From: Methylophilaceae bacterium
GTDB taxonomy: Bacteria > Pseudomonadota > Gammaproteobacteria > Burkholderiales > Methylophilaceae
Direction: 5' to 3'
NCBI GenBank assembly: GCA_017858095.1
Contig: JAFMCB010000001.1
Span: 1 to 64,000 of the forward strand
Length of the DNA stretch: 64,000 bases
The notes under the pieces were generated by a model. It was not told the DNA's origin and did no database searches. It saw nothing but the letters and a program-made list of their open reading frames with translations. Both the position numbers and the translations under genes were made by a program. How positions within the stretch are numbered: position 1 is the first letter of the stretch; the number at the start of each line of letters is the position of its first letter. Of this stretch, positions 9,832 through 20,130 are shown piece by piece.

Positions 9832-11484
9832 ATGTACAAATATGATGATATAGATCAAACGATTGTGGATGAACGGGTAGCTCAGTATGAGGACCAACTT
9901 AATCGTTATCTTAAAAAACAATTAACCGATGAAGAATTTCGGCCGCTAAGGTTGCAAAATGGTCTATACATTCAGCGTCATGCACCCATGCTTCGCATTG
10001 CGATTCCCTATGGATTATTATCGTCAACACAATTACGTAAATTAGCTGAAATTGCGGATAAATATGACCGGGGTTATGGGCATTTCAGTACGCGACAAAA
10101 TTTACAACTTAATTGGCCAAAACTTGAAGACACACCGAATATACTAAGAGAATTAGCCAGTGTACAAATGCACGCTATTCAAACGTCAGGTAATTGCGTC
10201 AGAAACATTACAACAGATCACTTTTCTGGCATTACGCCTGATGAGATTATAGACCCCCGACACATTGCAGAAATTTTACGCCAATGGAGCACATTTCATC
10301 CGGAATTTGCCTTGCTTCCACGAAAATTTAAAATTGCGGTGACGGGTTCTAGAAAAGATCGTGCACTAGTGCAAGCACACGATATCGGGTTAGAGTTTTT
10401 TCTTGATGAAACAAATAAAATTGTCGTTAAGGTATGGGTAGGGGGTGGCCTGGGTCGCACACCAATTTTAGGTTCTGTCATCAACGAAAAACTTGAGTGG
10501 CAACACATTCTCACCTACTGTGAGGCAATCTTGCGCGTATACAACCTCTATGGTCGCCGAGACAATAGTTTTAAAGCAAGAATTAAAATCCTGGTTAAGG
10601 CGCTGGGTATCGATAAATTCAAGGCCTTGGTTGAAGAGGAATGGCAATACATCAAAGATGGACCTAATACCATTACTGAAGCTGAATTGAGCCGTATAAA
10701 AGCTTTTTTTACAGAGCCAGCCTATAAAACAAATCTGGATTCAAATTTAGAGTCGCATCAAAATGAAAAGGCTTTCACGCAATGGCTCACACGCTGCACC
10801 CATGCGCATAAAAAACAAGGCTATCGAGCCGTTACGCTATCATTAAAACCAACGTATACCGCGCCAGGTGATGCAAGCTCCGATCAGATGCGAGCTGTTG
10901 CGGACATGGCAGATGATTATAGTTTTGGTGAATTACGCGTGTCGCATGAACAAAATCTCATATTGGCAGATGTGCAGGAGGATAAGTTGTATGAGTTATG
11001 GCAAAAAGCTAAAACGCTGAGTCTTGCAACACCCAATGTGGGCTTGTTAACGGATATTATTTGTTGCCCTGGGGGTGATTTTTGCTCCCTAGCGAATGCC
11101 AAGAGCATACCGATCGCGGAATCAATCCAAGCAGTCTTTGATGATATGGATTACTTACACGACATTGGTGACATAAACCTCAATATCTCTGGCTGCATGA
11201 ATGCTTGTGGGCACCATCATGTCGGTCATATAGGAATTTTAGGTGTTGATAAAAATGATACCGAGTGGTACCAAGTGACTTTGGGTGGGAACCAAGGCAA
11301 CTTTGCTAGTATTGGAAAAGTTATTGGGCCCTCATTTTCAGCTGAGCAAATGCCAGCAGTGATTCGTAAGATAATTGACGTTTATATAAGTGTTCGGCAG
11401 GATGACGAGGCATTTATTGATTGTGTACATCGGGTCGGAATTGAACCCTTTAAAAATACTATCTATCAAGAAACGGCGCATTAA
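9832..11484 (+). CDS. cysI: Sulfite reductase hemoprotein (nitrite/sulfite reductase family)
   Basis: Siroheme/4Fe-4S motifs CCPGGDFCSLANAKS and NISGCMNACGHHHVGHIGILG; HFSTRQNLQLNWP. Confidence 0.93.
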   Translation: MYKYDDIDQTIVDERVAQYEDQLNRYLKKQLTDEEFRPLRLQNGLYIQRHAPMLRIAIPYGLLSSTQLRKLAEIADKYDRGYGHFSTRQNLQLNWPKLEDTPNILRELASVQMHAIQTSGNCVRNITTDHFSGITPDEIIDPRHIAEILRQWSTFHPEFALLPRKFKIAVTGSRKDRALVQAHDIGLEFFLDETNKIVVKVWVGGGLGRTPILGSVINEKLEWQHILTYCEAILRVYNLYGRRDNSFKARIKILVKALGIDKFKALVEEEWQYIKDGPNTITEAELSRIKAFFTEPAYKTNLDSNLESHQNEKAFTQWLTRCTHAHKKQGYRAVTLSLKPTYTAPGDASSDQMRAVADMADDYSFGELRVSHEQNLILADVQEDKLYELWQKAKTLSLATPNVGLLTDIICCPGGDFCSLANAKSIPIAESIQAVFDDMDYLHDIGDINLNISGCMNACGHHHVGHIGILGVDKNDTEWYQVTLGGNQGNFASIGKVIGPSFSAEQMPAVIRKIIDVYISVRQDDEAFIDCVHRVGIEPFKNTIYQETAH

Positions 11485-11486
11485 TT

Positions 11487-12092
11487 ATGGCTACACAACT
11501 AATTCAAATTGATAAAATTCAAGATGATGATTGGGTCATCATTGATCTCCCAGTAATAGAGGTCGAAATCAAAAAACAAGCAGGTAAAGTTGTTCAATTT
11601 AAATTGACCGGTGAAGCCTACCCTACATCAGAGCAAATTGAAAAAACAGTGATCCCTGCTTCGGGCAATATCATTTTACCGCTTCAGGTGTATGCAAAAA
11701 ATAAAGCTCGTTTAGCAGAGCGATTAAATAAGGGTGAAATTGGTATTTGGCTTTTAACTCACGAGGAAATAGAAAAATACATCGCAAGTGAAGAAGAAAT
11801 AAACCAATTTTCAATTATCGCAATAAAAACAGAAAAATTTGCTGACGGACGTATCTTTTCTATTGCAGCGCGAATAAGAAATAAGTTTCGTTTTACTCAC
11901 GATCTTCGAGCAATTGGTGATGTATTAAAAGATCAGCTCTATTTTTTAAAAAGAGTCGGATTTAGCAGTTATGTTATTCGAGAAGATAGAAATGCAGATG
12001 AGGCCCTTGAAGCACTTTATGATTTTAGTGACCCTTACCAGGGGGCTTTTGACCTCAAAGAACCGGTATGGCGTAGAAAAAAAAGAAAATGA
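11487..12092 (+). CDS. DUF934 family protein, sulfur-cluster associated
   Basis: GRIFSIAARIRNKFRFTHDLRAIGDVLKDQLYFLKRVGFSSYVI; position between cysI and cysH. Confidence 0.85.
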   Translation: MATQLIQIDKIQDDDWVIIDLPVIEVEIKKQAGKVVQFKLTGEAYPTSEQIEKTVIPASGNIILPLQVYAKNKARLAERLNKGEIGIWLLTHEEIEKYIASEEEINQFSIIAIKTEKFADGRIFSIAARIRNKFRFTHDLRAIGDVLKDQLYFLKRVGFSSYVIREDRNADEALEALYDFSDPYQGAFDLKEPVWRRKKRK

Positions 12093-12817
12093 AAAAAACT
12101 GATCAAATTAACCTATCTGAAACTTTAATAAACCAAGTAAAAGAGAAAACTGATGTACTTTATGTTTTACTCAATGAGATGGCTAACAAGTATCCTGCAA
12201 TTGCTTTTGCAAGCAGTTTTGGTGCTGAAGATGTTGTGTTGCATCATGCCATTCATGAGTCACAAAGCAAAATTGCAATATTTTCGCTAGATACAGGTCG
12301 ACTTCCAAACCAAACCTTTGAGCTCATCAGTACAATCAAAAAACAATACGATCAAGCAATAGAATTTTTTTTTCCTAATCAAGAAAACATTGAGAGGTAT
12401 ATGAATGATAAGGGCGTCAATGCTTTTTATGAGTCACTTGAGCTTCGCAAAGAATGTTGTTACATCAGAAAAGTTGAGCCGTTGAAACGTGCACTCAAAA
12501 ATCGTGATGCGTGGATCACAGGCATGCGTGCTAGTCAATCACAAACTAGGCTAGCACTCAAAATACAAGAGCATGACAGTGTTCATGGCATCGCGAAAAT
12601 CAACCCATTAACAGATTGGACTGACATGGAAATATGGGCATACATCAAACTTCATGGTTTACCCTACAACAGCTTACATGATGAATTTTATCCTAGTATT
12701 GGATGTGCGCCATGCACGCGTGCAGTCTCCCTAGGCGAAGATATTCGTGCAGGACGTTGGTGGTGGGAAAATCCTGAACATAAAGAATGTGGGCTGCATT
12801 TAAAGGATAAAAAATAA
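12089..12817 (+). CDS. cysH: Adenylyl-/phosphoadenylyl-sulfate reductase (Fe-S APS-reductase type)
   Basis: SSFGAEDVVLHHAI, RKECCYIRKVEPLKRAL, GCAPCTRAV, EHKECGLH: CC...CxxC cluster motif plus catalytic ECGLH. Confidence 0.92.
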   Translation: MKKTDQINLSETLINQVKEKTDVLYVLLNEMANKYPAIAFASSFGAEDVVLHHAIHESQSKIAIFSLDTGRLPNQTFELISTIKKQYDQAIEFFFPNQENIERYMNDKGVNAFYESLELRKECCYIRKVEPLKRALKNRDAWITGMRASQSQTRLALKIQEHDSVHGIAKINPLTDWTDMEIWAYIKLHGLPYNSLHDEFYPSIGCAPCTRAVSLGEDIRAGRWWWENPEHKECGLHLKDKK

Positions 12818-13720
12818 ATGGCAAAAGTATTATCACATTTAGATTGGTTAGAGTCTGAAGCAATTCATATTATGCGTGAAGTTGCAGGGCAATGCAGCAA
12901 TCCTGTTTTACTTTTTTCAGGAGGAAAAGATTCTTTATGCCTGTTACGAATTGCTGAAAAAGCTTTTCGGCCTGGACGTTTTCCATTTCCCTTGATGCAT
13001 GTTGATACTGGCCACAATTATCCTGAAGTAATTGCATTTCGAGATAGAAAAGTTAATGAGCTCGGGGAGCGTCTTGTTGTCGCGTCAGTTGAGGAATCGA
13101 TGAAAAAAGGTACAGTGATGCTCAATTCGCCCAATGAGCCAAGAAATAAATACCAATCCATTACCTTGCTTGAAGCTATTGAAGAACATGGATTTGATTG
13201 TTGTATTGGTGGTGCCAGAAGAGATGAAGAAAAGGCGCGTGCGAAAGAACGCATAATGAGCTTTCGTGATGAATTTGGTCAGTGGGATCCAAAAAATCAA
13301 CGTCCAGAGTTATGGGATCTCTACAATGCTCGAGTTCATAAAGGGGAAAATATCCGTGCGTTCCCTATCTCTAATTGGACCGAAATGGACGTCTGGCAAT
13401 ATATTGAAAGAGAGCAACTTGAGCTGCCTAACATATATTATGCACACCAAAGAGATGTAGTTAAACGCAATGGCGCTATAGTTCCAGTGACTGAATTTAC
13501 CCCTCCAAAACCCGGAGAGTTAATTGAAAATCTAATGGTAAGATTTCGCACAGTGGGAGATATTACTTGCACCGCACCTGTCCTAAGTCATGCAGATACT
13601 GTTGAAAAAATTATTTTAGAAACTGCGTCAACAATTATTTCAGAGCGAGGTGAAACGCGGCTTGATGACCAAATGTCAGAGTCAGCGATGGAGCAGCGTA
13701 AGAAAGAAGGCTATTTTTAA
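12818..13720 (+). CDS. cysD: Sulfate adenylyltransferase subunit 2
   Basis: LFSGGKDSLCLLRIAEKAF; LMHVDTGHNYPEVIAFRD; GGARRDEEKARAKER. Confidence 0.97.
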   Translation: MAKVLSHLDWLESEAIHIMREVAGQCSNPVLLFSGGKDSLCLLRIAEKAFRPGRFPFPLMHVDTGHNYPEVIAFRDRKVNELGERLVVASVEESMKKGTVMLNSPNEPRNKYQSITLLEAIEEHGFDCCIGGARRDEEKARAKERIMSFRDEFGQWDPKNQRPELWDLYNARVHKGENIRAFPISNWTEMDVWQYIEREQLELPNIYYAHQRDVVKRNGAIVPVTEFTPPKPGELIENLMVRFRTVGDITCTAPVLSHADTVEKIILETASTIISERGETRLDDQMSESAMEQRKKEGYF

Positions 13721-13721
13721 T

Positions 13722-15005
13722 ATGACAAAAAAAACAAATGATACGGTATTAAGATTCATGACATGCGGCAGCGTCGATGATGGTAAAAGTACCTTAATTG
13801 GACGACTACTTTTTGATACCAAAACAATTCTTACTGATACCTTAAGCCAGATTGAAAAAACTTCCAAAAAACGAGGGATGTCTGCGCTTGATTTATCCTT
13901 AATCACGGATGGCTTACAGGCAGAAAGAGAACAAGGTATTACCATTGATGTGGCCTACCGCTACTTTAGTACAGGAACGCGAAAGTATATTATTGCTGAT
14001 GCCCCAGGTCATGAGCAGTATACAAGGAATATGGTTACTGCCGCATCAACGGCAGAATGTGCCATTATTCTTATTGATGCCAGAAAAGGTATCCTTACCC
14101 AAACCAAACGCCATACCTATTTATCAAAATTGGTTGGCATCAAACATATTTTGGTCGCAATAAATAAAATGGATTTAATTGACTATGCTGAGGACCAATT
14201 TAAAGAAATTCAGCATGACTATTTGGCTTTCACTAATGCAATAAACCTTAAGGATACAGAAATAAAATTTATTCCTATTTCTGCCCTAGCCGGTGACATG
14301 ATTGTTGATCGTGGGGAAAAATTAAATTGGTATAACGGACCTACCCTGCTAGATTATCTTGAAAATTTAGATGCCAGCGAAAAAAATGCGATGAAGGAAT
14401 TACGTTTTCCTGTCCAGTATGTGTGTCGTCCACAGGATTCTGCCAATAAAGAATTACATGACTTCCGAGGTTTTATGGGCCGTATCGAATCAGGATTATT
14501 GTGCGTAAATGATAAGGTAAAAATTCTTCCTTCCGGACATCAATCTGAGGTAAAAGATATTCGAGTGGGTAATGATTTTATTGAAGAGGCGATACCTGAG
14601 CAATCAGTAACTATTACATTAAAGGACGAAATTGATATTTCACGTGGTGATATGATCGTCCATGAAGAAGATTCGATTAAAAGTACCAAATCGTTTAACG
14701 CAACTGTTTGCTGGTTAAATGAAAGCCCTTTAACCATGAATAGAACTTATTTAATTATGCATGCCGCCCGTGCATCTAAAGCAAAAATTACCCATATTGA
14801 ACACAAAATAGATGTCAATACACTTGCTAAAGAAAAAACAAGTCAGCTTAATGTAAATGATATTGCTGATTTATCTTTTAAACTTGCCCAGCCACTTATC
14901 CTTGATACATATGAAGATAACCGCGTTACCGGTGCATTTATTCTGGTCGATGAGTCAACCTTTCATACGGTTGCTGCGGGAATGATAAATAACATAGATT
15001 CATAA
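13722..15005 (+). CDS. cysN: Sulfate adenylyltransferase subunit 1 (GTPase), not fused to CysC
   Basis: MTKKTNDTVLRFMTCGSVDDGKSTLIGRLL; EREQGITIDVAYRYF; DAPGHEQYTRNM. Track ORF starts at 13650, but ATG at 13722 follows the cysD stop. Confidence 0.95.
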   Translation: MTKKTNDTVLRFMTCGSVDDGKSTLIGRLLFDTKTILTDTLSQIEKTSKKRGMSALDLSLITDGLQAEREQGITIDVAYRYFSTGTRKYIIADAPGHEQYTRNMVTAASTAECAIILIDARKGILTQTKRHTYLSKLVGIKHILVAINKMDLIDYAEDQFKEIQHDYLAFTNAINLKDTEIKFIPISALAGDMIVDRGEKLNWYNGPTLLDYLENLDASEKNAMKELRFPVQYVCRPQDSANKELHDFRGFMGRIESGLLCVNDKVKILPSGHQSEVKDIRVGNDFIEEAIPEQSVTITLKDEIDISRGDMIVHEEDSIKSTKSFNATVCWLNESPLTMNRTYLIMHAARASKAKITHIEHKIDVNTLAKEKTSQLNVNDIADLSFKLAQPLILDTYEDNRVTGAFILVDESTFHTVAAGMINNIDS

Positions 15006-15049
15006 TTAAAAATAAATTAAAATAAGTTAAATTTTCATGAGGAATTACC

Positions 15050-15376
15050 ATGACATACGTAGTTACTGAAAGTTGTATTCAATGCAAATATACAGATTGT
15101 GTTGATGTTTGCCCGGTTGATTGTTTTGTTGAAGGACCAAATTTTCTTGCTATCGACCCTGAAGAGTGTATCGATTGCACCTTATGCGTTGCTGAATGCC
15201 CAGTTGAGGCTATCTTCGCTGAGGATGATGTGCCTGAAGATCAACAAGAATTTATTGAAATTAACGCTAAATTGGCAAAAGTCTGGCCTATTATTTCATC
15301 CAGGAAGGATCCGTTACCGGATGCAGATAAATTTGCTAATGAGCCTAATAAACGCGAACTGTTACTAAAAGAATAA
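15050..15376 (+). CDS. fdxA: 7Fe (3Fe-4S/4Fe-4S) ferredoxin
   Basis: [18 protein letters not shown]...[16 protein letters not shown]; 108 aa FdxA architecture; RBS gagga. Confidence 0.93.
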   Translation: MTYVVTESCIQCKYTDCVDVCPVDCFVEGPNFLAIDPEECIDCTLCVAECPVEAIFAEDDVPEDQQEFIEINAKLAKVWPIISSRKDPLPDADKFANEPNKRELLLKE

Positions 15377-15380
15377 TTTT

Positions 15381-15698
15381 ATGCGCGCCTTAATTATTTT
15401 AATTATCTATACATTTTTAGTTGGCTGTGGCCCTCAATATGTTGAAGTTAAGCCTGGGGCTGATGGTGTTGCAGTGGTCGAGAATATTAATGAAGAAAAA
15501 TGTGAACTTAAAGGGACGAACACAGTAAGAATTACGGGTTATGCTGAACGCCTGCCTGAATACATACAGCGTGATTTGTTACAGCTGAGTAAAAATGCTG
15601 CTTTTGATATGGGTGCCAATACCATCAAAATGTCAGAACAGTTTGAAAAAGGTCGAGGAACTCAATCGGCAACATTTGAAGCTTACCTGTGTAATTAA
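15381..15698 (+). CDS. Small lipoprotein, DUF4156-like
   Basis: Signal peptide with lipobox LVGC; conserved-looking C-terminal domain DMGANTIKM...ATFEAYLC. Confidence 0.65.
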   Translation: MRALIILIIYTFLVGCGPQYVEVKPGADGVAVVENINEEKCELKGTNTVRITGYAERLPEYIQRDLLQLSKNAAFDMGANTIKMSEQFEKGRGTQSATFEAYLCN

Positions 15699-16885
15699 TC
15701 GCTTTTCCAAAATAATGTTTTTGATGCAGCAAATAATCCGCAACACAAGATTAAAAACAATCCTGAAGCTAACCCAAAGGTTGAAAACCATAATACAGGA
15801 ATCACGAGCCCTGCAACTAATGTTGAAAAGAGCATTTGCATGAAAGCTTGGCCTGAGGCAGCTGTTCCACGCATCCTTGGAAAACAATCAAGGGCTGCTA
15901 GTGAAATAACCGGCATCACTGCTGCCATTCCAATATTGTAGAGGGCAATCAACCCAATATTGATCATTGCGTAATTATCAAAAAAAGCACAAAACAATAA
16001 ATTTATAAGTGAAATAAAAAACATCCAAAAGTACCCATATCTTAATAATCTTGATGGCGAGAAAACTCCTGCAGATCGTTTCGAAATAAAAGAACCAATC
16101 ATCATGCCAGTCACGGTTGGAATAAAAAGGTAGCCGAATTGTTGTGCAGTAAAGCCTAAATGGTCAATCAAAAAAACAGGACTTGCTAAAACATAAATAA
16201 AAAAAGCAGAAAAATTTGCAGACACGGCTAAAATAAGCAGTACAAATTCTTTATTAGAAAATAATTCACGGTATCTTACTGAGATAGCGCTGCATGAAAA
16301 GGGTAATAAATCTTTTTTTGCTAAAGTTTCTGGCAGAATTTTATTTGCCATAAATACAGATAATGCGGCATAAATTGCTAAAAAAACAAAAATAATTTGC
16401 CAATGAAATGCAAGCAATAATCCACCAATCATCGGTGCTATGGCAGGAGCAATTCCAAAAATAATCTGAATCGTTGCCATCACCCTTTGTGCCTCCGGGC
16501 CTTGATAAAGATCCCTCACCATCGCGCGTGCAACAACATTACCTGCCCCGCCTCCAATACCTTGTAAAATCCTAAAAAACCAAAGCATTTCCACCGAGGT
16601 TGATAAAGCACATCCGATAGAGGCAAAGAAAAAAAGCCCCAAACCAAATTTCATGGTTTTAATACGGCCAATAGAGTCTGATATAGCCCCATGAAACAGA
16701 GTCATAAGCGTATAAGGTGCTAGATAAAACGTTAAACTTTGCTGGATAGCATTGGGTGTCGAATTGAGGTCAAATGCAATTAAATGGAATGCAGGCAGAT
16801 AGGTGTCAATGGCGAATGGCGCAAGACTTGCCAGCATAGCCAAAGTGATCACCTTAGGATTTAGGAAAAGACTCATATTCACCAA
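15695..16885 (-). CDS. MFS drug-resistance transporter, Bcr/CflA family
   Basis: 12-TM profile; APFAIDTYLPAFHLIAFDL; GGGAGNVVARAMVRDLY. Confidence 0.88.
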   Translation of the reverse strand: MVNMSLFLNPKVITLAMLASLAPFAIDTYLPAFHLIAFDLNSTPNAIQQSLTFYLAPYTLMTLFHGAISDSIGRIKTMKFGLGLFFFASIGCALSTSVEMLWFFRILQGIGGGAGNVVARAMVRDLYQGPEAQRVMATIQIIFGIAPAIAPMIGGLLLAFHWQIIFVFLAIYAALSVFMANKILPETLAKKDLLPFSCSAISVRYRELFSNKEFVLLILAVSANFSAFFIYVLASPVFLIDHLGFTAQQFGYLFIPTVTGMMIGSFISKRSAGVFSPSRLLRYGYFWMFFISLINLLFCAFFDNYAMINIGLIALYNIGMAAVMPVISLAALDCFPRMRGTAASGQAFMQMLFSTLVAGLVIPVLWFSTFGLASGLFLILCCGLFAASKTLFWKSD

Positions 16886-16899
16886 AGATTATAGGGGAT

Positions 16900-18084
16900 T
16901 TATGGTAAAGCGTGAAAGTCTGCTAGGCGATCTTTTTCTTCCCCATCGATAACGCGTTGAGAATTTTTATCAGTTCTAAAGACAATCGGTTGTTCTTTTA
17001 GAACACCGTTTTGTGCATCCTCAACTGCTTTAACAATCAGAGGACGACCAGGTGATTTATCACAGACTGGATCAGCACCTTCAGCATCCCCTGTAATTAA
17101 AAAAGCTTGGCATCGGCACCCACCTAAATCATTCTCTTTTTCAGGACAGGTTCTACAAGGTTCTTTCATCCACGCATCACCACGGTATTTATTAAACGCT
17201 GGAGATTCATGCCACGCGTAACCCAAATCATTATTTTTTACATTAGGGAATTTCATGTTAGGTAACACACGGGCTGAATGACAAGGTAACACATCACCAT
17301 CGGCAGTTACAATCATAAAGACTTCACCCCAACCGTTCATACACTTCTTCGGGCGATTACCAAAATAGTCAGGTACCACAAAAAAAACTTTCATTTTATT
17401 ACCAACCTTATCTCGAAAGCGATTTGTAACTTCTTCAGCTTTATCCACTTGTTCTTTGGTCGGCATTAATTGATTTCGATTAAGAAGTGACCAGCCGTAA
17501 TATTGGGTATTGGCCAACTCGACATAATCCGCACCTAACTTTTCTGCCATTTCTAAAATTTCTTGAATGTGCTCAATATTATAGCGATGTATGACGACGT
17601 TCAAAACCATAGGATAGCCACGATCTTTAATCATGGCCGCAACTTTTTGCTTTAATTTGAAAGTACGAGTATCGGTAACAAAGTTGCTAATTTCCTCAGT
17701 AATATCATGCATGGAGAGCTGAATATGGTCCAACCCACCTTTTTTAAAAGCATCGATTCTCTTTTCTGTTAACCCTACACCTGAAGTAATTAGATTGCTG
17801 TAATAACCTAAACTATGAGCTTCTTCTACAATCGTCTCAATATCATCTCTTAATAAAGGTTCGCCACCGGAAATACCTAATTGCAGCGCCCCTAACTCAC
17901 GAGCTTGATTTAATACCTTGATCCAACCTTTTGTGTCTAACTCGTTATTAGTGTGATTCGTATAATCAGTTGGGTTATAACAAAAAGCACAATGTAATGG
18001 GCAGCGATAGGTAATCTCCGCTAACAACCACAAAGGCTGTTTATTAGTAACATTTGAATCAACTCCATTATTTTGTTGTGCCAT
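16900..18084 (-). CDS. pqqE: PqqA peptide cyclase (radical SAM)
   Basis: PLWLLAEITYRCPLHCAFCYNP; LGISGGEPLLRDD; SPASM cysteines CRTCPEKENDLGGCRCQAF. Confidence 0.97.
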   Translation of the reverse strand: MAQQNNGVDSNVTNKQPLWLLAEITYRCPLHCAFCYNPTDYTNHTNNELDTKGWIKVLNQARELGALQLGISGGEPLLRDDIETIVEEAHSLGYYSNLITSGVGLTEKRIDAFKKGGLDHIQLSMHDITEEISNFVTDTRTFKLKQKVAAMIKDRGYPMVLNVVIHRYNIEHIQEILEMAEKLGADYVELANTQYYGWSLLNRNQLMPTKEQVDKAEEVTNRFRDKVGNKMKVFFVVPDYFGNRPKKCMNGWGEVFMIVTADGDVLPCHSARVLPNMKFPNVKNNDLGYAWHESPAFNKYRGDAWMKEPCRTCPEKENDLGGCRCQAFLITGDAEGADPVCDKSPGRPLIVKAVEDAQNGVLKEQPIVFRTDKNSQRVIDGEEKDRLADFHALP

Positions 18085-18093
18085 TTTTTACCC

Positions 18094-18372
18094 CTAATTC
18101 ACTTTTTCAATCCAAGCTTTGCCAATAGCAAAATCCAGCATCGCTAAAATATCTTTTTCAATTTCACCAACATCTGGAAATTGCTCTTGAAGTTTTGTAA
18201 CAATTTCACCTGCGGAGGTACTACCATCGACTAATTTCAAGACCTCGCCTGCACTACCATTCAATTTCACCATACCCTCAGGGAACAAAATAACATAGCA
18301 ATCTTGCGCTTTTTCCCACTGAAATCGATGATGCGCAGCAATTTTGTATATATCTGAATGTTCAATAGCCAT
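18094..18372 (-). CDS. pqqD: PQQ biosynthesis peptide chaperone PqqD
   Basis: 92 aa; [42 protein letters not shown]; adjacent to pqqC/E. Confidence 0.95.
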   Translation of the reverse strand: MAIEHSDIYKIAAHHRFQWEKAQDCYVILFPEGMVKLNGSAGEVLKLVDGSTSAGEIVTKLQEQFPDVGEIEKDILAMLDFAIGKAWIEKVN

Positions 18373-19104
18373 TTATCGTGGTTGCCTCAAATAATCACGT
18401 CCCTCAACTTTGATATCAGACGAGGCTAACATAATTGAATCTGCTATAACCCATAATACATCAAGTTTAAACTGAAGGATATTTAATGCTTTTTCCTGCA
18501 TCTCTCTTGTCTGACTAAAATGGTCTAATGTTACAGATAAACCATGTTCAACATCACGTCTTGCTTCTGTTAATCTTTTCTTGAAATATGAAAGTCCTGA
18601 TTCATCAATCCAAGGGTACATTTCTGGCCATGAGCTAATTCGCTGTTGGTGAATATGTGGGGCAAAAAGCTCAGTAAGTGAGGAGCAAATTGATTCCTGC
18701 CAAGACCGTTGCTTAGCAAAATTAATGTAAGCATCCACCGCAAAGCGGACACCTGGAGAAACCATTCTTAGAGAAGTAACATCTTCTCTGGATAAACCAA
18801 CAGCTTTGCCTAATTGAATCCAAGCTTCGATACCCCCCTCAGCTTGACCATCTCCGTCATGGTCAATTATTCTTACTATCCATTCTTTACGAATTTCTTT
18901 ATCAGGACAATTTGACAAAATCGCAGCATCTTTCTGGGGAATTCCTATTTGATAATAAAATCGATTGGCAACCCAACGCTGTAATTGTTCTTTAGTTAAC
19001 TTCCCTTCATACATTAAAACGTGAAAAGGATGATATATATGGTAACCCTTACCTTTTTCTCTTAATTGATTTTCAAACTCTTCGCGACTCCAAGGTTTTG
19101 TCAT
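18373..19104 (-). CDS. pqqC: Pyrroloquinoline-quinone synthase PqqC
   Basis: [44 protein letters not shown]. Confidence 0.97.
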   Translation of the reverse strand: MTKPWSREEFENQLREKGKGYHIYHPFHVLMYEGKLTKEQLQRWVANRFYYQIGIPQKDAAILSNCPDKEIRKEWIVRIIDHDGDGQAEGGIEAWIQLGKAVGLSREDVTSLRMVSPGVRFAVDAYINFAKQRSWQESICSSLTELFAPHIHQQRISSWPEMYPWIDESGLSYFKKRLTEARRDVEHGLSVTLDHFSQTREMQEKALNILQFKLDVLWVIADSIMLASSDIKVEGRDYLRQPR

Positions 19105-19116
19105 GGATGCATTCCT

Positions 19117-20031
19117 TTACAATATGATATCCATACCATCATGAGCAACTTCAATTCCATGATCATCTAAAATTTGACGTTCAGGTGAATCTTCTCTGAG
19201 GATTGGATTGGTGTTATTAATGTGAATAAGTATTTTTCTTGGCTTTGAAAGGGCACTTAAAGTTTCCATAATGCCGCCCTTGCTTGACTGATCTAAATGG
19301 CCCATTTCACTGGCTAATTTATCATTAATTCCATGCCGAGACATTTCGTCGTTTGTCCATACAGTTCCATCGACCAGAATCACATCTGCATTACTCATGT
19401 ATTCCAAAACATGGTCTTCAATGACACCTAAGCCTGGGGCGTAAAATAAGTTTTTACCTGATTTTTTATCTTCAACACGGTAACCAACATTATCGCCGGG
19501 CACTGTATTATGACGATGCGGCGAATAAGGGGGCGCCTCGCTTTTTAATGGAACGGCAGTAAATATTAATTCATCCGCTTTAGGGATGGTAAAAGGCTGT
19601 TGTTCAGTTTTCACTTCATGCCAATTCACTCCTCTAAAATGACCTAAAATATTAAATATTGGGTAGCCTGTTGTCATATCCTCATAGACTGACTTTGTGC
19701 AATAAATATCCCAGGGTTTATCGTGTTCTCTTAGAATTAAAAGGCCCGTTGTGTGGTCAATTTGACCGTCACACAATATGATTGATGCAATACCTGTGTC
19801 ACGAATTTTTCTTGCTGGCTGGAGTGGCGGAAAAGATTCAATTTGTGCGCGTATATCAGGTGATGCATTAAACAAGATCCAGTCTTCGCCATTTGCGCTT
19901 ACAGTGATGGAGGATTGCGTTCTTGCTGAAGATTTAATGGAGTGAGTGCGAAGCCCCTTGCAGTTTTGACAATTACAATTCCACTGTGGAAAGCCTCCAC
20001 CGGCACCTGAACCTAAAACGCGAATATGCAT
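19117..20031 (-). CDS. pqqB: PQQ biosynthesis protein PqqB
   Basis: MHIRVLGSGAGGGFPQWNCNCQNC; metallo-beta-lactamase fold motifs. Confidence 0.97.
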   Translation of the reverse strand: MHIRVLGSGAGGGFPQWNCNCQNCKGLRTHSIKSSARTQSSITVSANGEDWILFNASPDIRAQIESFPPLQPARKIRDTGIASIILCDGQIDHTTGLLILREHDKPWDIYCTKSVYEDMTTGYPIFNILGHFRGVNWHEVKTEQQPFTIPKADELIFTAVPLKSEAPPYSPHRHNTVPGDNVGYRVEDKKSGKNLFYAPGLGVIEDHVLEYMSNADVILVDGTVWTNDEMSRHGINDKLASEMGHLDQSSKGGIMETLSALSKPRKILIHINNTNPILREDSPERQILDDHGIEVAHDGMDIIL

Positions 20032-20103
20032 AAAATCCTCTAACGATAAATTTAATAGCGAATATTGAAGCAGAACAGGTGTTTGTAACAGGGGAAAACA
20101 TCT

Positions 20104-20130
20104 AAAAAAAACTCATGATATCCATGAGTT
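20104..20130 (-). terminator. Rho-independent terminator of aroF
   Basis: Minus strand AACTCATG-GATAT-CATGAGTT followed by a T run; the hairpin starts at the aroF stop codon. Confidence 0.85.

Noticed and set aside
13650-13721. Track start of cysN inside cysD
   Set aside because: The extra residues are an out-of-frame reading of the cysD 3' end; ATG at 13722 begins the recognisable CysN N-terminus.
20032-20128. Possible pqqA in the gap upstream of pqqB
   Set aside because: No short ORF with an E-x3-Y core is present on the minus strand; the gap contains the aroF terminator and pqqB leader only.
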